DNA of 64,000 nt from an uncultured Lachnospiraceae bacterium (GTDB lineage Bacteria; Bacillota; Clostridia; Lachnospirales; Lachnospiraceae): NCBI GenBank assembly GCA_910585895.1, contig CAJUHY010000008.1:14942-78941 (forward strand). Direction: 5' to 3'. Positions 47,001 to 55,717 of this stretch are shown piece after piece (position 1 is the stretch's first letter; every line of letters starts with the position of its first letter). A program made the translations under genes and the position numbers. The notes below the pieces were generated by a model. The model saw only the letters and a list, made by a program, of their open reading frames with translations. It ran no database searches and was not told the origin of the DNA.

Positions 47001-50000
47001 TCCCACTTAATCCGCTGCACCTGACCGCCGTGCGCCTGGATAACCTCTCCGTTATTGTCATAAATTGTCGCGCCATCCGCGCCGGAGAACGTAGTATAAT
47101 TGTAAACCCGTTTCAAATTGAGGTATGCCTCAAACAGTGCATACATGGCATTTTCCCTTGCTTCCTCATCCGAAGAAGAACTTAAGGCTTTCGCTGCTGC
47201 AAGAGCGCTGTCGTATGCCGGCTTGGTAGCCTGAGAATAAATATGGTTATTTGTCTTTCCTTCACAATAGGTTACCCATTTCTCCAAAGTATCTGGTATT
47301 GCCGGTATTGTGAGGCTTGCCGGCTTTTCATAGAGCCTGAGTTCTGAGATATTACAGTTTCCGTTTGCACCTACCGCATATTTATAATAGCGGTATGCCT
47401 TACCCATAACTTCCCTGGAAGTGAACTCGTTCATATAGGCACAGTTAATCTGATCAACTTCTGGGGTCTTGGTAATCGTATGCAGTAAATCCCAGCTGCT
47501 TCCATCATTGGAACCATAAAGGGATGCTCCCACACAACGGCCCACATATTGTTTGTCACTGCCGTCATAGCGCGGTGCATAGCCGTATGCTGCAATTGCC
47601 TTGGCATTGCCCGCTCCCAGGTCAACCTGTACATAACCATTGGACACGCCGTCAAAGAATGTCCGGTAATCATCGTCAATAACCTTGGCAACCGTATTTG
47701 TCGTGCTGTTCTGGTATGGCGCGCTTCCGCTTACCATAGCTTCCGTAAGCGTGATATTCAGGCTCTCAAGATTCAAGTCGTCCAAATTCATCTGACTCAT
47801 AACTTCTGTCTGCATTTTCTCTAAGTTTTGTTGTCTCTTGACATACTCATCATCTTTCGCTTTATCGAATGTCACGCCATCCACAACAAATGTGGTGATG
47901 GAGTTTCCTTTTAATTTGGCGGTAAACGTTCTGTCTGTTGTGTTCACAGCAGCGCTGACGTTTGATGATACATCCACCCAGTTCTCGCCGCTATCGGAAG
48001 TACCGCTGGTACGAGTAGCCGTAATCGTGCTTCCTATGGTCTCAAATCTGCTGAGGTCAAATTTCCAGGTTTCATCTTCCTTCGCTGTATTAACCGCTAC
48101 AATAACTGCTTTTTTGCCATTCGGGTCATAAGCTATCAATGTGTTGGACTCATCGCTGGTTCCCATAATCGTATATCCGGGACGGATATATTTGGAAAAC
48201 TGTCCATATGCATAATATTTCCTTGTGAGAACAAGTTCTTTGTTATTGTGGTCGCCGATGGCGATGCCCCACCAGCCTTTGTTCACCGGGTCATACATCA
48301 CTTCGCCGCTGTCATTTGTCTTGTTCTTCAAATCTTCAATAGAATCAGCATCAAATTCATTATTGGCATCCACATTGAGGTCCACGGCATTCCACATAAT
48401 CCATGCAGAACTCTTAAGACCATTGAGGTCTGTGATAATCCTCTGGGCAAATCCCAGGCCGCCAGCCATCTCTCCGGCATCCGTACCTGCTCTGGACGCG
48501 CCGTCAATCTCGGACATCCACAGGTTCTTATTTGCTTTCTGTGCTAACTCAGATAATTCGGCACGTTTGGAGCCGCCGTATGTATGGGTATCGATACGCT
48601 GAATCGCTTTCTTTGCCGCACTCGACAATTTGTTATAAGAATCAATCGCCGTATCAATACTGGTCTCGTCCGTTCCGGAAAGAATCATATTGTTCAGCAC
48701 CTCTTTGACTTTCTGGTTATCTGTCGCTTCCGCTTTCTCTTTCAGCGCTTTCTGGAACGCAAGTATCATGTTGGACTCAGAATTGCCCTGGTCAAAGTGA
48801 CAGCCCTCCTGCTTCTCACTGTATGCACTCCAATAACTCGTATACGGCTCGTTCATCGCCGTAGCGCTCGTGAAATCCACGATACCTGCCTTGGCATAAT
48901 GTGCAATCACATCCGCCATATATGCAGCAAACGCGTTGTAAGAATCCTGGCGCAGATTGTCATTACTTCCGCTGGCTGCTCCTGAGGTACATCCGCTGAC
49001 TGTCATAAAGTAGGGCGGCGAATTGGAAAAAGCTTCTGCGATAAACTCATCGCCGCTGGCTGCCTTCGCCGCATTCAAGATATTTCTCTGATTGGCATCT
49101 TTGTTCCAGTCATAATTCCAGGCATAACCGCATTCTTCGTCTGCCCTGGCAAAGTTCTGCTTATACCAGTCTATGGTATGTTTTTGCGTATCAATCTTCG
49201 TCACATCTTTCCAGTAACCCGGCATATCGGAGTCAGAACGCTTGATGTGCGCGGGATGCAGGAATGGATCTGCCTCGGGTAAGGTACCCTCCTTGCTGGT
49301 CTCTACTACCAGCATCTTCACAAAATCCGGCGCCCAGCCGCTGTCAGCAGCCACATCAATGGTGTTGGCTCCCTGATTCAAGGCAACGTTGCGGATAGTT
49401 GCCAGAAACAAGCCTTTATTGTCGCTGGTCTTGGCAATTATATTCTTTAAAAGGTCTCCGTTCGTAACAGTATATTTCTGTCCGTTGTTGACTTTAATTG
49501 CCACATTTCTGTCCGTAGTGGAATTATGGAACCAAATCATCTTCACCGTGTAGTTTGCCGCTTTATCTGCATTGACTGTAAAATGCAGATTGTCGCCGCT
49601 CTCTGCTTTATCACCGATTGCGTTAACATATCCTACATAATCGAATTTGCCAACCTTCTGTCCTTTGGTGATACCAAAATCCGCATCTGAGGCAGTATAC
49701 AATATATTCTCGAACCCGCTCTCATCTTTCGTTACTTTCATGCTTGAACCTGCATAAGTGAGGACGCCCTCCTGTTTCTCCAGGTTGTCAAAAACCTGCG
49801 CGGCATCATTTGGGGTTACCAGCGGCGTATCGCCCGTGTTGTCGCCACCGCCTACATTGTAACGACCGATGTTCAATCCCAGGCCTTTCTCCTTATCAAA
49901 GAAAGCCTCTGCTGCCTTATTTGTCATAGTGGTGTCATAACCCAGACGGTTTGCCCACCAGCACAGGGACGTGCCCCAGCCCTCAAACTCTCCCAGACCG

Positions 50001-50179
50001 TCATTATTCGTGTCATTGAACGGTGACGATTTGTCTGGGAGCGCTTTCACTGTCGCATCCACCGCCGTTTCCCGGGCATTGCCTGCTGCCTGTGCCTGAC
50101 CTGGTCCGTCCATTGGCAATGCCGTGAAAACGAGAGCCGCTGCAAGGACAGCGCTGATACATTTTTTTAATCCTCTCAT
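44099..50179 (-). CDS. Secreted bifunctional GH30-GH43 arabinogalactan galactanase (predicted)
   Basis: A 2026-residue exported enzyme. Signal peptide 1-32. GH30 barrel about 60-800 with GWGTSLCWWANRLG, GRYNVGGGD, acid/base Glu444 (AMNEPYTSYW) and nucleophile Glu557 (LWMSEIDG). A binding-type beta-sandwich (about 140-300) is inserted in a loop of the barrel. Then an F5/8 type C/CBM32 domain (about 820-975), FIVAR, GH43 (about 1060-1480: IQAHGGQVQ, WYWIGEDKTNDYRP, ERPKMIYNE, SREAPAMF), Ig-like domain, galactose-binding-like domain (about 1570-1720), two FIVAR, MBG/Ig-like and FN3-like C-terminus. The two catalytic units resemble GH30_5 endo-beta-1,6-galactanase and GH43_24 exo-beta-1,3-galactanase, which suit type II arabinogalactan. 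No LPXTG. ATG 50179 follows GGAGAAGAGG. First gene of a three-gene operon. Confidence 0.85.
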   Translation of the reverse strand: MRGLKKCISAVLAAALVFTALPMDGPGQAQAAGNARETAVDATVKALPDKSSPFNDTNNDGLGEFEGWGTSLCWWANRLGYDTTMTNKAAEAFFDKEKGLGLNIGRYNVGGGDNTGDTPLVTPNDAAQVFDNLEKQEGVLTYAGSSMKVTKDESGFENILYTASDADFGITKGQKVGKFDYVGYVNAIGDKAESGDNLHFTVNADKAANYTVKMIWFHNSTTDRNVAIKVNNGQKYTVTNGDLLKNIIAKTSDNKGLFLATIRNVALNQGANTIDVAADSGWAPDFVKMLVVETSKEGTLPEADPFLHPAHIKRSDSDMPGYWKDVTKIDTQKHTIDWYKQNFARADEECGYAWNYDWNKDANQRNILNAAKAASGDEFIAEAFSNSPPYFMTVSGCTSGAASGSNDNLRQDSYNAFAAYMADVIAHYAKAGIVDFTSATAMNEPYTSYWSAYSEKQEGCHFDQGNSESNMILAFQKALKEKAEATDNQKVKEVLNNMILSGTDETSIDTAIDSYNKLSSAAKKAIQRIDTHTYGGSKRAELSELAQKANKNLWMSEIDGASRAGTDAGEMAGGLGFAQRIITDLNGLKSSAWIMWNAVDLNVDANNEFDADSIEDLKNKTNDSGEVMYDPVNKGWWGIAIGDHNNKELVLTRKYYAYGQFSKYIRPGYTIMGTSDESNTLIAYDPNGKKAVIVAVNTAKEDETWKFDLSRFETIGSTITATRTSGTSDSGENWVDVSSNVSAAVNTTDRTFTAKLKGNSITTFVVDGVTFDKAKDDEYVKRQQNLEKMQTEVMSQMNLDDLNLESLNITLTEAMVSGSAPYQNSTTNTVAKVIDDDYRTFFDGVSNGYVQVDLGAGNAKAIAAYGYAPRYDGSDKQYVGRCVGASLYGSNDGSSWDLLHTITKTPEVDQINCAYMNEFTSREVMGKAYRYYKYAVGANGNCNISELRLYEKPASLTIPAIPDTLEKWVTYCEGKTNNHIYSQATKPAYDSALAAAKALSSSSDEEARENAMYALFEAYLNLKRVYNYTTFSGADGATIYDNNGEVIQAHGGQVQRIKWEQGYDFDGNGQIEADEKEFWYWIGEDKTNDYRPCPGVHAYISQDLLNWVDMGRVLRTVPNWETFTTDKYFTDLYGDLTEAEQKAAYNDIWTDDDSTDSGCVIERPKMIYNEKTKQYVIWFHADGQIPGSSGGNYAKAKAGVAVSSSPFGPFQMKGSYLLNYVDGLKQGFPDGHGNVRDMNLFKDDDGTAYVIYSSDGNANMYIAKLNDSYTNIAKTNDEGAIRDVDFSVNFIGSSREAPAMFKYKNKYYLITSGCSGWSPNAAQYAVADTPLGPWTVMGDPCTDTDANTTYFTQSTCVIPVDAEKGQYIYMGDRWYNPEISVGPGAGGSLRDSRYVWLPIEFTNDGEIVLRKYSDWDMNIFESIEPYEVVTELPTTAKSVAELQTNLPGTLKIKLASDTAETTATVDWDTEALPEEKTLGEITVSGTMKYTKGTKEHERTITHKVTLWNEKLIYFFDCAAEESQYHDILRNQLEDKLRNADVDQPYSVENLAGYTGNNGGEGVDSNDTTYDFGVKSDGDDMWSKGYWATKNSTIDYAFILEKGTYTVATGYHEWWSGDRNTKIVVTANGKNLVSSDMFKVAGSKKLQKNVGFTLTENAKVTVSITGSGADPILSWIAVIQDEKQGSLESEDKTALEELIGNAENVEKGNYTDASWEKFQEALEKAKEVQKYVLSTQEEIAAAVLELQAAMSALQTPKEYLQSSIEKIAIADSDAGNYEKDAMWTYYQEVLSAAKALVGKEGLTEAEAEDAVKDLQDAIDLLTPAKQQPGPTGPTGPTTPTTQKKDQAISVKASITKTYGSKAFSVGAKLSTGDGKLSYASSDRKVADCDKNTGKITIKGYGVCTITVTAGETANYKSQTAKVTLTVNPKKAVLSKLKPGKKQLKVTWKKDTKASGYEVQCCLNKKFKSGVKKANIKKAKTMSTTFKKLKKGKKYYVRVRAYKTVKVNGKSKKLTGAWSKVLTSKKVK
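44105..44386 (-). repeat. Duplicated DNA segment for the C-terminal FN3-like domain (copy 2)
   Basis: Partner of 40350-40623. Both encode a basic module with CCLNKKFKSGVKKANIKKAK and KKGKKYYVR. Recent duplication or gene conversion between neighbouring genes is likely. Confidence 0.7.
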
Positions 50180-50244
50180 CTTCCTCTTCTCCTTTTTTTT
50201 ATTTAGTGCATGGTGATCCCTTCCACCCTGCATCTATTATTCTT

Positions 50245-50286
50245 ATTTTAGAATTTTTTAGTAAAATTTTCAAGCATTTTACTAAA
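50245..50286 (-). promoter_or_regulatory. Promoter with GalR-type operator for the large galactanase operon
   Basis: Minus-strand -35 TTGAAA (50268-50273), 17-nt spacer, -10 TAAAAT (50245-50250). TTTAGTAAAAT (50257-50267) and ATTTTACTAAA (50276-50286) are perfect inverted arms flanking the -35, centres 21 bp apart. The same design is seen at galK (23458-23499) and at the decayed paralog (7355-7409). Confidence 0.8.
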
Positions 50287-50329
50287 TTTATAAGTTAGAA
50301 AATCATTTTTCAGTAAAAACATACAAAAA

Positions 50330-50365
50330 ACCAGGGGCGGATTATTGCAATCTGCCACCCCTGGT
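50330..50365 (-). terminator. Terminator after dapL
   Basis: ACCAGGGG (50330-50337) and CCCCTGGT (50358-50365) with inner pairing; on the minus strand six T follow. It isolates dapL from the galactanase operon. Confidence 0.85.
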
Positions 50366-50393
50366 TCTGCTATTCACTAATAATTGTGCCATA

Positions 50394-51608
50394 TTATAAC
50401 TTCTGAATACGCTCAAGCGCTCCCAGCGTGTTCTCATAGCTGCCAAATGCGGTCAACCTGAAATACCCTTCCCCGCTGGGACCGAAGCCGGACCCCGGCG
50501 TCCCCACAACATTGGCATTGTTCAGGAGATAATCAAAGAACTCCCAGGACGTCATCTTATCCGGTGTCTTCAGCCAGATATACGGTGCATTGACGCCGCC
50601 GAACACTGTGTAACCTGCCTCCTGCAAACCTTTCTTGATTGTGGAAGCATTCTTCATATAATAAGCAACCTGCTCTTTTAACTGCGCTTTGCCCTCAGGA
50701 CTGAAGGTAGCCTCCCCGGCCCGCTGCACGATGTATGGCGCGCCATTAAATTTCGTTCCGTGGCGGCGCGCCCACATAGCGTTCAGAGAAACATCCCCGC
50801 ATTTCAAATCCTTGGGCACTACCGTATAACCAAGACGCACACCGGTAAATCCGGCATTTTTGGAAAAACTCTTGAGTTCAATGGCGCAGGTCCTTGCCCC
50901 CGTGCACTCATAGATGGAATGTGCCACATCATTCTCTGAAATGTACGCCTCATACGCGGCATCATAGATAATCACCGCCCCCACTTTATTGGCATAATCC
51001 ACCCATTCCTGCAGCTGGGATTTGGTGATGGTCGTTCCAGTTGGGTTATTGGGCAGGCAAAGGTAAATCATGTCTGGCGTCTCCCTGGGGAATTCCGGCA
51101 CAAACTGATTATCCATCGTGCATGGCATATAAATGACATCGCTCCATGTCTCGGACGCAGCATCATACACGCCTGTCCTGCCGGACATTACATTGGAATC
51201 CACATACACCGGATAGACCGGATCACAGACTGCAATACGGTTCCTGGGTCCAAATATCTCCTGGATATTGGCAGAATCGCTCTTTGCGCCGTCAGAAACA
51301 AATACTTCATCCGCAGAAATATCACAGCCCCGCGCCTTATAATCGTTCTCTATAATAGCCTCCCGCAAAAAAGCATAGCCCAAATCCGGAGCATATCCGT
51401 GAAATGTCTCTGCCTTGCCCATCTCGTCGACTGCCTTATGCATAGCTTCAATCACTGCCGGCGCCAGGGGCTGCGTAACATCACCGATTCCCAGACGGAT
51501 AATATTTTTGTCTGGATTTGCCTCAGTGAAAGCCGCCACCTTCTTCGCTATCGTGCTGAATAAATAACTTCCTGGTAACTTCTGGTAATTCTCATTAATC
51601 TGAAACAT
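50394..51608 (-). CDS. dapL: LL-diaminopimelate aminotransferase
   Basis: DapL makes LL-diaminopimelate from tetrahydrodipicolinate and glutamate in one step, bypassing the succinylase/acetylase routes. The 404-residue class I/II aminotransferase has IIRLGIGDVTQPLAP at the N-terminus, CLPNNPTGTTIT, YDAAYEAYI and the pyridoxal-phosphate Lys in SFSKNAGFTGVRLGY. AAAGGAGG precedes the ATG. It follows dapF by 118 bp in the same orientation; that gap has a 15-bp near-repeat (TATATTTTAGG(T/C)AAT, twice). With dapA and dapB at 8.7-10.5 kb it gives the whole aminotransferase pathway except the early and last enzymes. Confidence 0.97.
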   Translation of the reverse strand: MFQINENYQKLPGSYLFSTIAKKVAAFTEANPDKNIIRLGIGDVTQPLAPAVIEAMHKAVDEMGKAETFHGYAPDLGYAFLREAIIENDYKARGCDISADEVFVSDGAKSDSANIQEIFGPRNRIAVCDPVYPVYVDSNVMSGRTGVYDAASETWSDVIYMPCTMDNQFVPEFPRETPDMIYLCLPNNPTGTTITKSQLQEWVDYANKVGAVIIYDAAYEAYISENDVAHSIYECTGARTCAIELKSFSKNAGFTGVRLGYTVVPKDLKCGDVSLNAMWARRHGTKFNGAPYIVQRAGEATFSPEGKAQLKEQVAYYMKNASTIKKGLQEAGYTVFGGVNAPYIWLKTPDKMTSWEFFDYLLNNANVVGTPGSGFGPSGEGYFRLTAFGSYENTLGALERIQKL

Positions 51609-51726
51609 AATATCCTCCTTTTTCTCTCACTATATTTTAGGTAATCATGAAACTTTAAACCAAATTATATTTTAGGCAATGCAGACAAGCCGCAGCAGTT
51701 TCTCTAACCTCTCAATCCTTTGAAAA

Positions 51727-52572
51727 TCAGATATCCGGCAGCTCTATCTCACCGTCAAACACGGTCACTGCCGGTCCCGTCATGTACACCGAAGCCTCGC
51801 CCCCTGCCCAGGAAATCTCAAGTTCCCCGCCCAAAAGCTGAATGGTCACCTCCTGCCCGGTCTTTTGGTTTAAGACAGCTGCCACTGCCGTGGCACAGGC
51901 GCCGGTTCCACAGGCAAGCGTCTCGCCGCTGCCGCGCTCCCATACGCGCATACGTAAAGTGGAATCATCAACAACATTGACAAACTCCGTATTAATCCGC
52001 CTGGGGAAACGAGGGTGGTTCTCAAACAAAGGTCCGATTGCTGCCAAATCCAGTTCCCGCACATCCTCCTCCATAAAGACAACACAATGAGGATTTCCCA
52101 TGGATACTGCCGTCATCTGGTATATTCTCCCCGCCACTTCAATGGGCGCGGCAATTACCTCCTTCGTATCGGCTGTCACCGGAATCTGCTCTGCCACTAG
52201 GCAGGGCGCTCCCATATCTACTTTGACTTTGGAAACTTGACCGTTCTCTAACGTCAAAGTAAGGTACTTTATCCCGGCAAGGGTATTTATACTGATGTTC
52301 GTTTTATCTGTCATCCCGCGGTCATAGACGTATTTGCCCACACAGCGAATGGCATTTCCACACATTTCACCCTGGGAACCGTCCGCATTGTACATTGCCA
52401 TCTCAAAATCTGCACAATCCGACGGCTTAATCAAAATCAGTCCATCCCCTCCAATGCCAAAATGCCTGTCACTGACATACTTAGACACCTCAGACGGATT
52501 ATTTATCTTCTGCTCAAAACAGTTGACATAGATATAATCATTGCCAGCCCCCTGCATTTTTGTAAATTTCAT
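51727..52572 (-). CDS. dapF: Diaminopimelate epimerase
   Basis: DapF converts LL- to meso-diaminopimelate, the form used in peptidoglycan and lysine synthesis. The 281-residue enzyme has two catalytic cysteines in [12 protein letters not shown] and [13 protein letters not shown], and the N-terminal [24 protein letters not shown] lies before ATG 52572, whereas 52608 has no good site. dapL is downstream and an ANTAR regulator upstream, all in the same direction. Confidence 0.97.
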   Translation of the reverse strand: MKFTKMQGAGNDYIYVNCFEQKINNPSEVSKYVSDRHFGIGGDGLILIKPSDCADFEMAMYNADGSQGEMCGNAIRCVGKYVYDRGMTDKTNISINTLAGIKYLTLTLENGQVSKVKVDMGAPCLVAEQIPVTADTKEVIAAPIEVAGRIYQMTAVSMGNPHCVVFMEEDVRELDLAAIGPLFENHPRFPRRINTEFVNVVDDSTLRMRVWERGSGETLACGTGACATAVAAVLNQKTGQEVTIQLLGGELEISWAGGEASVYMTGPAVTVFDGEIELPDI

Positions 52573-52618
52573 ATAACTCTCCTTTCTACTATTAAACATG
52601 CCAGGCAAAACATCCTCC

Positions 52619-53161
52619 TCAGCCCATCATGCTCAAAATCATCTGCGCCGTCTCCACCAGCCCCGTTCCACTGTCCATACTGCTTTTTTGCATATAACGG
52701 TGGGCTTCCTCCTCGGTCATATCGTTGCGCTCCATCAGCGTTTCTTTCGCTTTCTGCAGTATCTGTCTCTCTTCCTTGCTGCGTATGGGCGGACTGTTCC
52801 TTTTCTTACGCCTCCGCACAAAATCATGAGACATCATCTGCAAGGTGCTTACAAGTTCATGTACTTTCAAGGGCATAGTAAGAAATACCACATTATCCCT
52901 TGTCCCTTCTTCTCTCTGCTTAGGAGACGATACTACAAGCATAGGAAAATGCGGCGGCAGGTATTCCCGCAGCTGCGTATACGTTACATCCGGCAGCCGC
53001 CCGGCACACACGACAATTGCCTCCCCCAGCATGTCTGCGTGGTGCAAAACCTGTGCGCCCGTCGTACATACGGCGTTTACCCCAAATGCGTTTTTCACCA
53101 AAATACTTTTTATGCTCTTTGCATTTTCCAGTCTGGGAAATGCGACAATCACATTAATCAA
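52619..53161 (-). CDS. ANTAR-domain antiterminator, NitR-like
   Basis: A 180-residue protein: a receiver-like N-terminal half (about 1-110, lacking the usual phospho-acceptor pattern, [18 protein letters not shown]) and a C-terminal ANTAR RNA-binding domain (about 125-180, [20 protein letters not shown] then [15 protein letters not shown]). ANTAR proteins bind paired hexaloop hairpins and prevent termination. It follows glnA by 18 nt; a glnA-nitR pair with this protein type is known in clostridia. It therefore probably controls nitrogen genes in response to nitrogen state. GGAGGAAG lies before the ATG. Confidence 0.85.
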   Translation of the reverse strand: MINVIVAFPRLENAKSIKSILVKNAFGVNAVCTTGAQVLHHADMLGEAIVVCAGRLPDVTYTQLREYLPPHFPMLVVSSPKQREEGTRDNVVFLTMPLKVHELVSTLQMMSHDFVRRRKKRNSPPIRSKEERQILQKAKETLMERNDMTEEEAHRYMQKSSMDSGTGLVETAQMILSMMG

Positions 53162-53179
53162 AACACTTCCTCCATGGAA

Positions 53180-54511
53180 CTATATCTTGTAGAGATAATT
53201 GTCAATTTCCCATTCTGTCACCTGTCTGCAGTAATTTTTCCATTCGGCGCGCTTTTCCTCTGCATATTTCTCAGAAATGTGGTTTCCCAACGCTTCGCAC
53301 AACAGCGGGTCTTTCTCAAGCTCATCAACTGCCTCTTTTAAGTCCGCTGGCAATGCTGCAATATGAAGGGACGCTCTCTCAGCTTCCGTCATTTCCATAA
53401 CGCTGGCGCTGACTGGTTCCGGAGGCAGAATCTTGTTCTTTATGCCATCAAGGCCCGCAGCAAAACACACGGCAAGGGCAAGGTATGGATTGGCCGCCGG
53501 ATCCGGGCTGCGCAATTCAATTCTCGTAGATTCTCCTCTCTCCACCGGTATACGAATCAGCGGACGCCTATGAGTATCTGACCATGTGATATAGATTGGC
53601 GCCTCAAATCCCGGCACCAGACGTTTGTAAGAATTTACCAGGGGATTCGTCACCGCCGTCATCCCACGCATATGCTTCATCAGACCGCCGATAAAATAGT
53701 ACGCCTCCTCGCTCAGTCCCCGCTTATCCTGCGGGTCCGCGAAAATATTTCTGCCGTCCTTTTTCATGGATATATTCAAATGCATCCCGGAGCCATTGAT
53801 GCCGTGTTTCGGCTTAGGCATAAAACTGGCAAACAGGCCAAATCGCTTGGCAATCGTCTTAACAGCCAACTTAAAGGTCATAATATTGTCCGCAGTCTTC
53901 AACGCCTCATCATAACGAAAATCAATGCGGTGCTGTGCCGGAGCCGCTTCATGGTGGGAGGATTCAATCTCAAATCCCATATCCTCCAATGTCAGTACCA
54001 TATCGCGCCTTGCATTTTCCCCCAAATCCACCGGACCTAAATCGAAGAACCCCGCCCGCTCATGGGAAATCGTAGTTGGTCCCCCATCCTCATCTGTATG
54101 GAACAGGAAAAACTCACATTCCGGCCCCACATCAAAATGATAACCAATTTTTGCCGCCTCCTCAATCGTCCGCCGCAAAATATAGCGTGAATCTCCCTCA
54201 AAGGGCGTTTTATCCGGGCGGTAGATATCACAAATAATGCGCGCCACCTTCCCCTGCTGGGGACGCCAGGGAAAAATTGCAAACGTGTCTAAATCCGGGT
54301 AGAGATACATATCAGACTCTTCAATACGCACAAACCCCTCGATGGAAGAGGCATCGAACATACAGCGGTTATTGAGCGCTTTTTCCAACTGACTTTTGGT
54401 AATCGCTACATTTTTGAGTGTTCCGAACATGTCGGTAAACTGCAGGCGGATGAACTCAACATCTTCCTCCTCTACCATACGGATAATATCTTGCTTAGTA
54501 TAACTACTCAT
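53180..54511 (-). CDS. glnA: Glutamine synthetase, type I
   Basis: GlnA makes glutamine from glutamate, ammonia and ATP. The 443-residue length and motifs (DLDTFAIFPWRPQQGKVARI; GPECEFFLF; SSHHEAAPAQHRIDFRYD; KPKHGINGSGMHLNIS; SRIEL as TRIELRSPDPAANPYL) fit GSI-alpha of Gram-positives. No adenylylation-site tyrosine motif was identified. AGGAG lies about 10 nt before the ATG. It is followed by the ANTAR regulator, and preceded 22 nt upstream by the DUF4349 lipoprotein gene, so it may also be read from that promoter. Confidence 0.96.
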   Translation of the reverse strand: MSSYTKQDIIRMVEEEDVEFIRLQFTDMFGTLKNVAITKSQLEKALNNRCMFDASSIEGFVRIEESDMYLYPDLDTFAIFPWRPQQGKVARIICDIYRPDKTPFEGDSRYILRRTIEEAAKIGYHFDVGPECEFFLFHTDEDGGPTTISHERAGFFDLGPVDLGENARRDMVLTLEDMGFEIESSHHEAAPAQHRIDFRYDEALKTADNIMTFKLAVKTIAKRFGLFASFMPKPKHGINGSGMHLNISMKKDGRNIFADPQDKRGLSEEAYYFIGGLMKHMRGMTAVTNPLVNSYKRLVPGFEAPIYITWSDTHRRPLIRIPVERGESTRIELRSPDPAANPYLALAVCFAAGLDGIKNKILPPEPVSASVMEMTEAERASLHIAALPADLKEAVDELEKDPLLCEALGNHISEKYAEEKRAEWKNYCRQVTEWEIDNYLYKI

Positions 54512-54532
54512 GATAACAGTTCTCCTCTTCCT

Positions 54533-55717
54533 CTATTCTTTTCCATCTTCCTGTGTTTCTCCCTGATTTTTCGCCTCTGCCTGAGGATTCTGCTGCTCTC
54601 CATGAGATTGTGCTCCTGACGCCTGCTGCTCTCCCTGGGACCGCTCTCCTTCTATTTGCTGTTGTACTCTCTGGGAACTCTGCTGTCTGGCCTGGTAATC
54701 CTGCATGACCCGCCGCCGTTCCTGTTCACTCTTAACCTGATATTTCTTAATGAACTTCACAATAAAGAGAATAATCAGGAAGAACAGCAACAACTTATAC
54801 CAGTGCAGGATAAAAAAGAACAAAACAGCCTCAAAAAAGCTCAGCATACCCTGCCAGCTCTGTGACAGTACTTTCAGAAGACGGTTGAAAAAGCCTGATT
54901 CCTTCTGCTCAAAAGCAGTGACTTCCTGAATCCTCATCTCCACTGTGCTGTATATGGCATCCGTATCTATCACCGCCATCTCGCTCTTCGTCCTTGCAAT
55001 ATCAAGCGACAACTCGGTAAGTTTCTCCTGAATGGCAAGCATGGCGCTGTCTTCTGATACCTCATCGAACATCTTCAGGTACCGCTCATATTCTGTCTCA
55101 TAGATTTCAAGTTCCGCTTTCAGGGTGCCATACTGCCTGGTCATGTTCGTCACCTGAGACTCGCTCTCCGTGACCACGCCAAGCCCCTGGGCCTTATCCA
55201 TAAATTCCTGATACTTTTGCGAGGGGATTCTGGCGGTTGCCTGAAACGTTCTGGAATTCCTGGCGCTATAAAAACTCTCTTCCGCATACTTGCTGCCCGC
55301 ACCATAATTCTGCTCATTTTCTAAAAAACCCCCATATTCTTCCACGGCTTTCTTAAAGGCAAGCACCGTATCCTCAAACTCCATCGTATCCATGGACACC
55401 GCCCCTGTATAAACCAGAATCTTATTCTGCTCCTGCAGGGAAGGGCTATCTCCCTCCCCTTTGGCTGGCGCTTCAGCTTTCTCGTTATCCTCGGTATCAG
55501 CCGTTGCTATCTCCGCTATCTCTGCCGCATCATCCACAGCGGCATTTTCAGCCTCAGCATAATTCTCAAAACCAATCTCTTCACTGGCCGTCTGGGCTGT
55601 GGATTCATCATAAGGTGTGCCGCCGCAGCCTGAGAGCATAAAAACACAGGCAGACAATGCTGCAAACAATGTTATTTTCCCTCCCAGACAATTACTTCTT
55701 AACCCTCTTTTGCTCAT
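54533..55717 (-). CDS. DUF4349-domain lipoprotein
   Basis: A 394-residue lipoprotein with lipobox LSGCGG. An acidic, low-complexity linker (about 35-95) is followed by the DUF4349 domain (about 95-270: VYTGAVSMDTMEFEDTVLAF, ATARIPSQKYQEFMD, a coiled coil with YETEYERYLKMF). Then come a transmembrane segment (FFFILHWYKLLLFFLIILFI, about 292-312) and a Gln-rich tail. It overlaps the end of hisA by 4 nt, so both may be co-transcribed, but a shared function is not apparent. The role of DUF4349 proteins is unknown. Confidence 0.85.
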   Translation of the reverse strand: MSKRGLRSNCLGGKITLFAALSACVFMLSGCGGTPYDESTAQTASEEIGFENYAEAENAAVDDAAEIAEIATADTEDNEKAEAPAKGEGDSPSLQEQNKILVYTGAVSMDTMEFEDTVLAFKKAVEEYGGFLENEQNYGAGSKYAEESFYSARNSRTFQATARIPSQKYQEFMDKAQGLGVVTESESQVTNMTRQYGTLKAELEIYETEYERYLKMFDEVSEDSAMLAIQEKLTELSLDIARTKSEMAVIDTDAIYSTVEMRIQEVTAFEQKESGFFNRLLKVLSQSWQGMLSFFEAVLFFFILHWYKLLLFFLIILFIVKFIKKYQVKSEQERRRVMQDYQARQQSSQRVQQQIEGERSQGEQQASGAQSHGEQQNPQAEAKNQGETQEDGKE

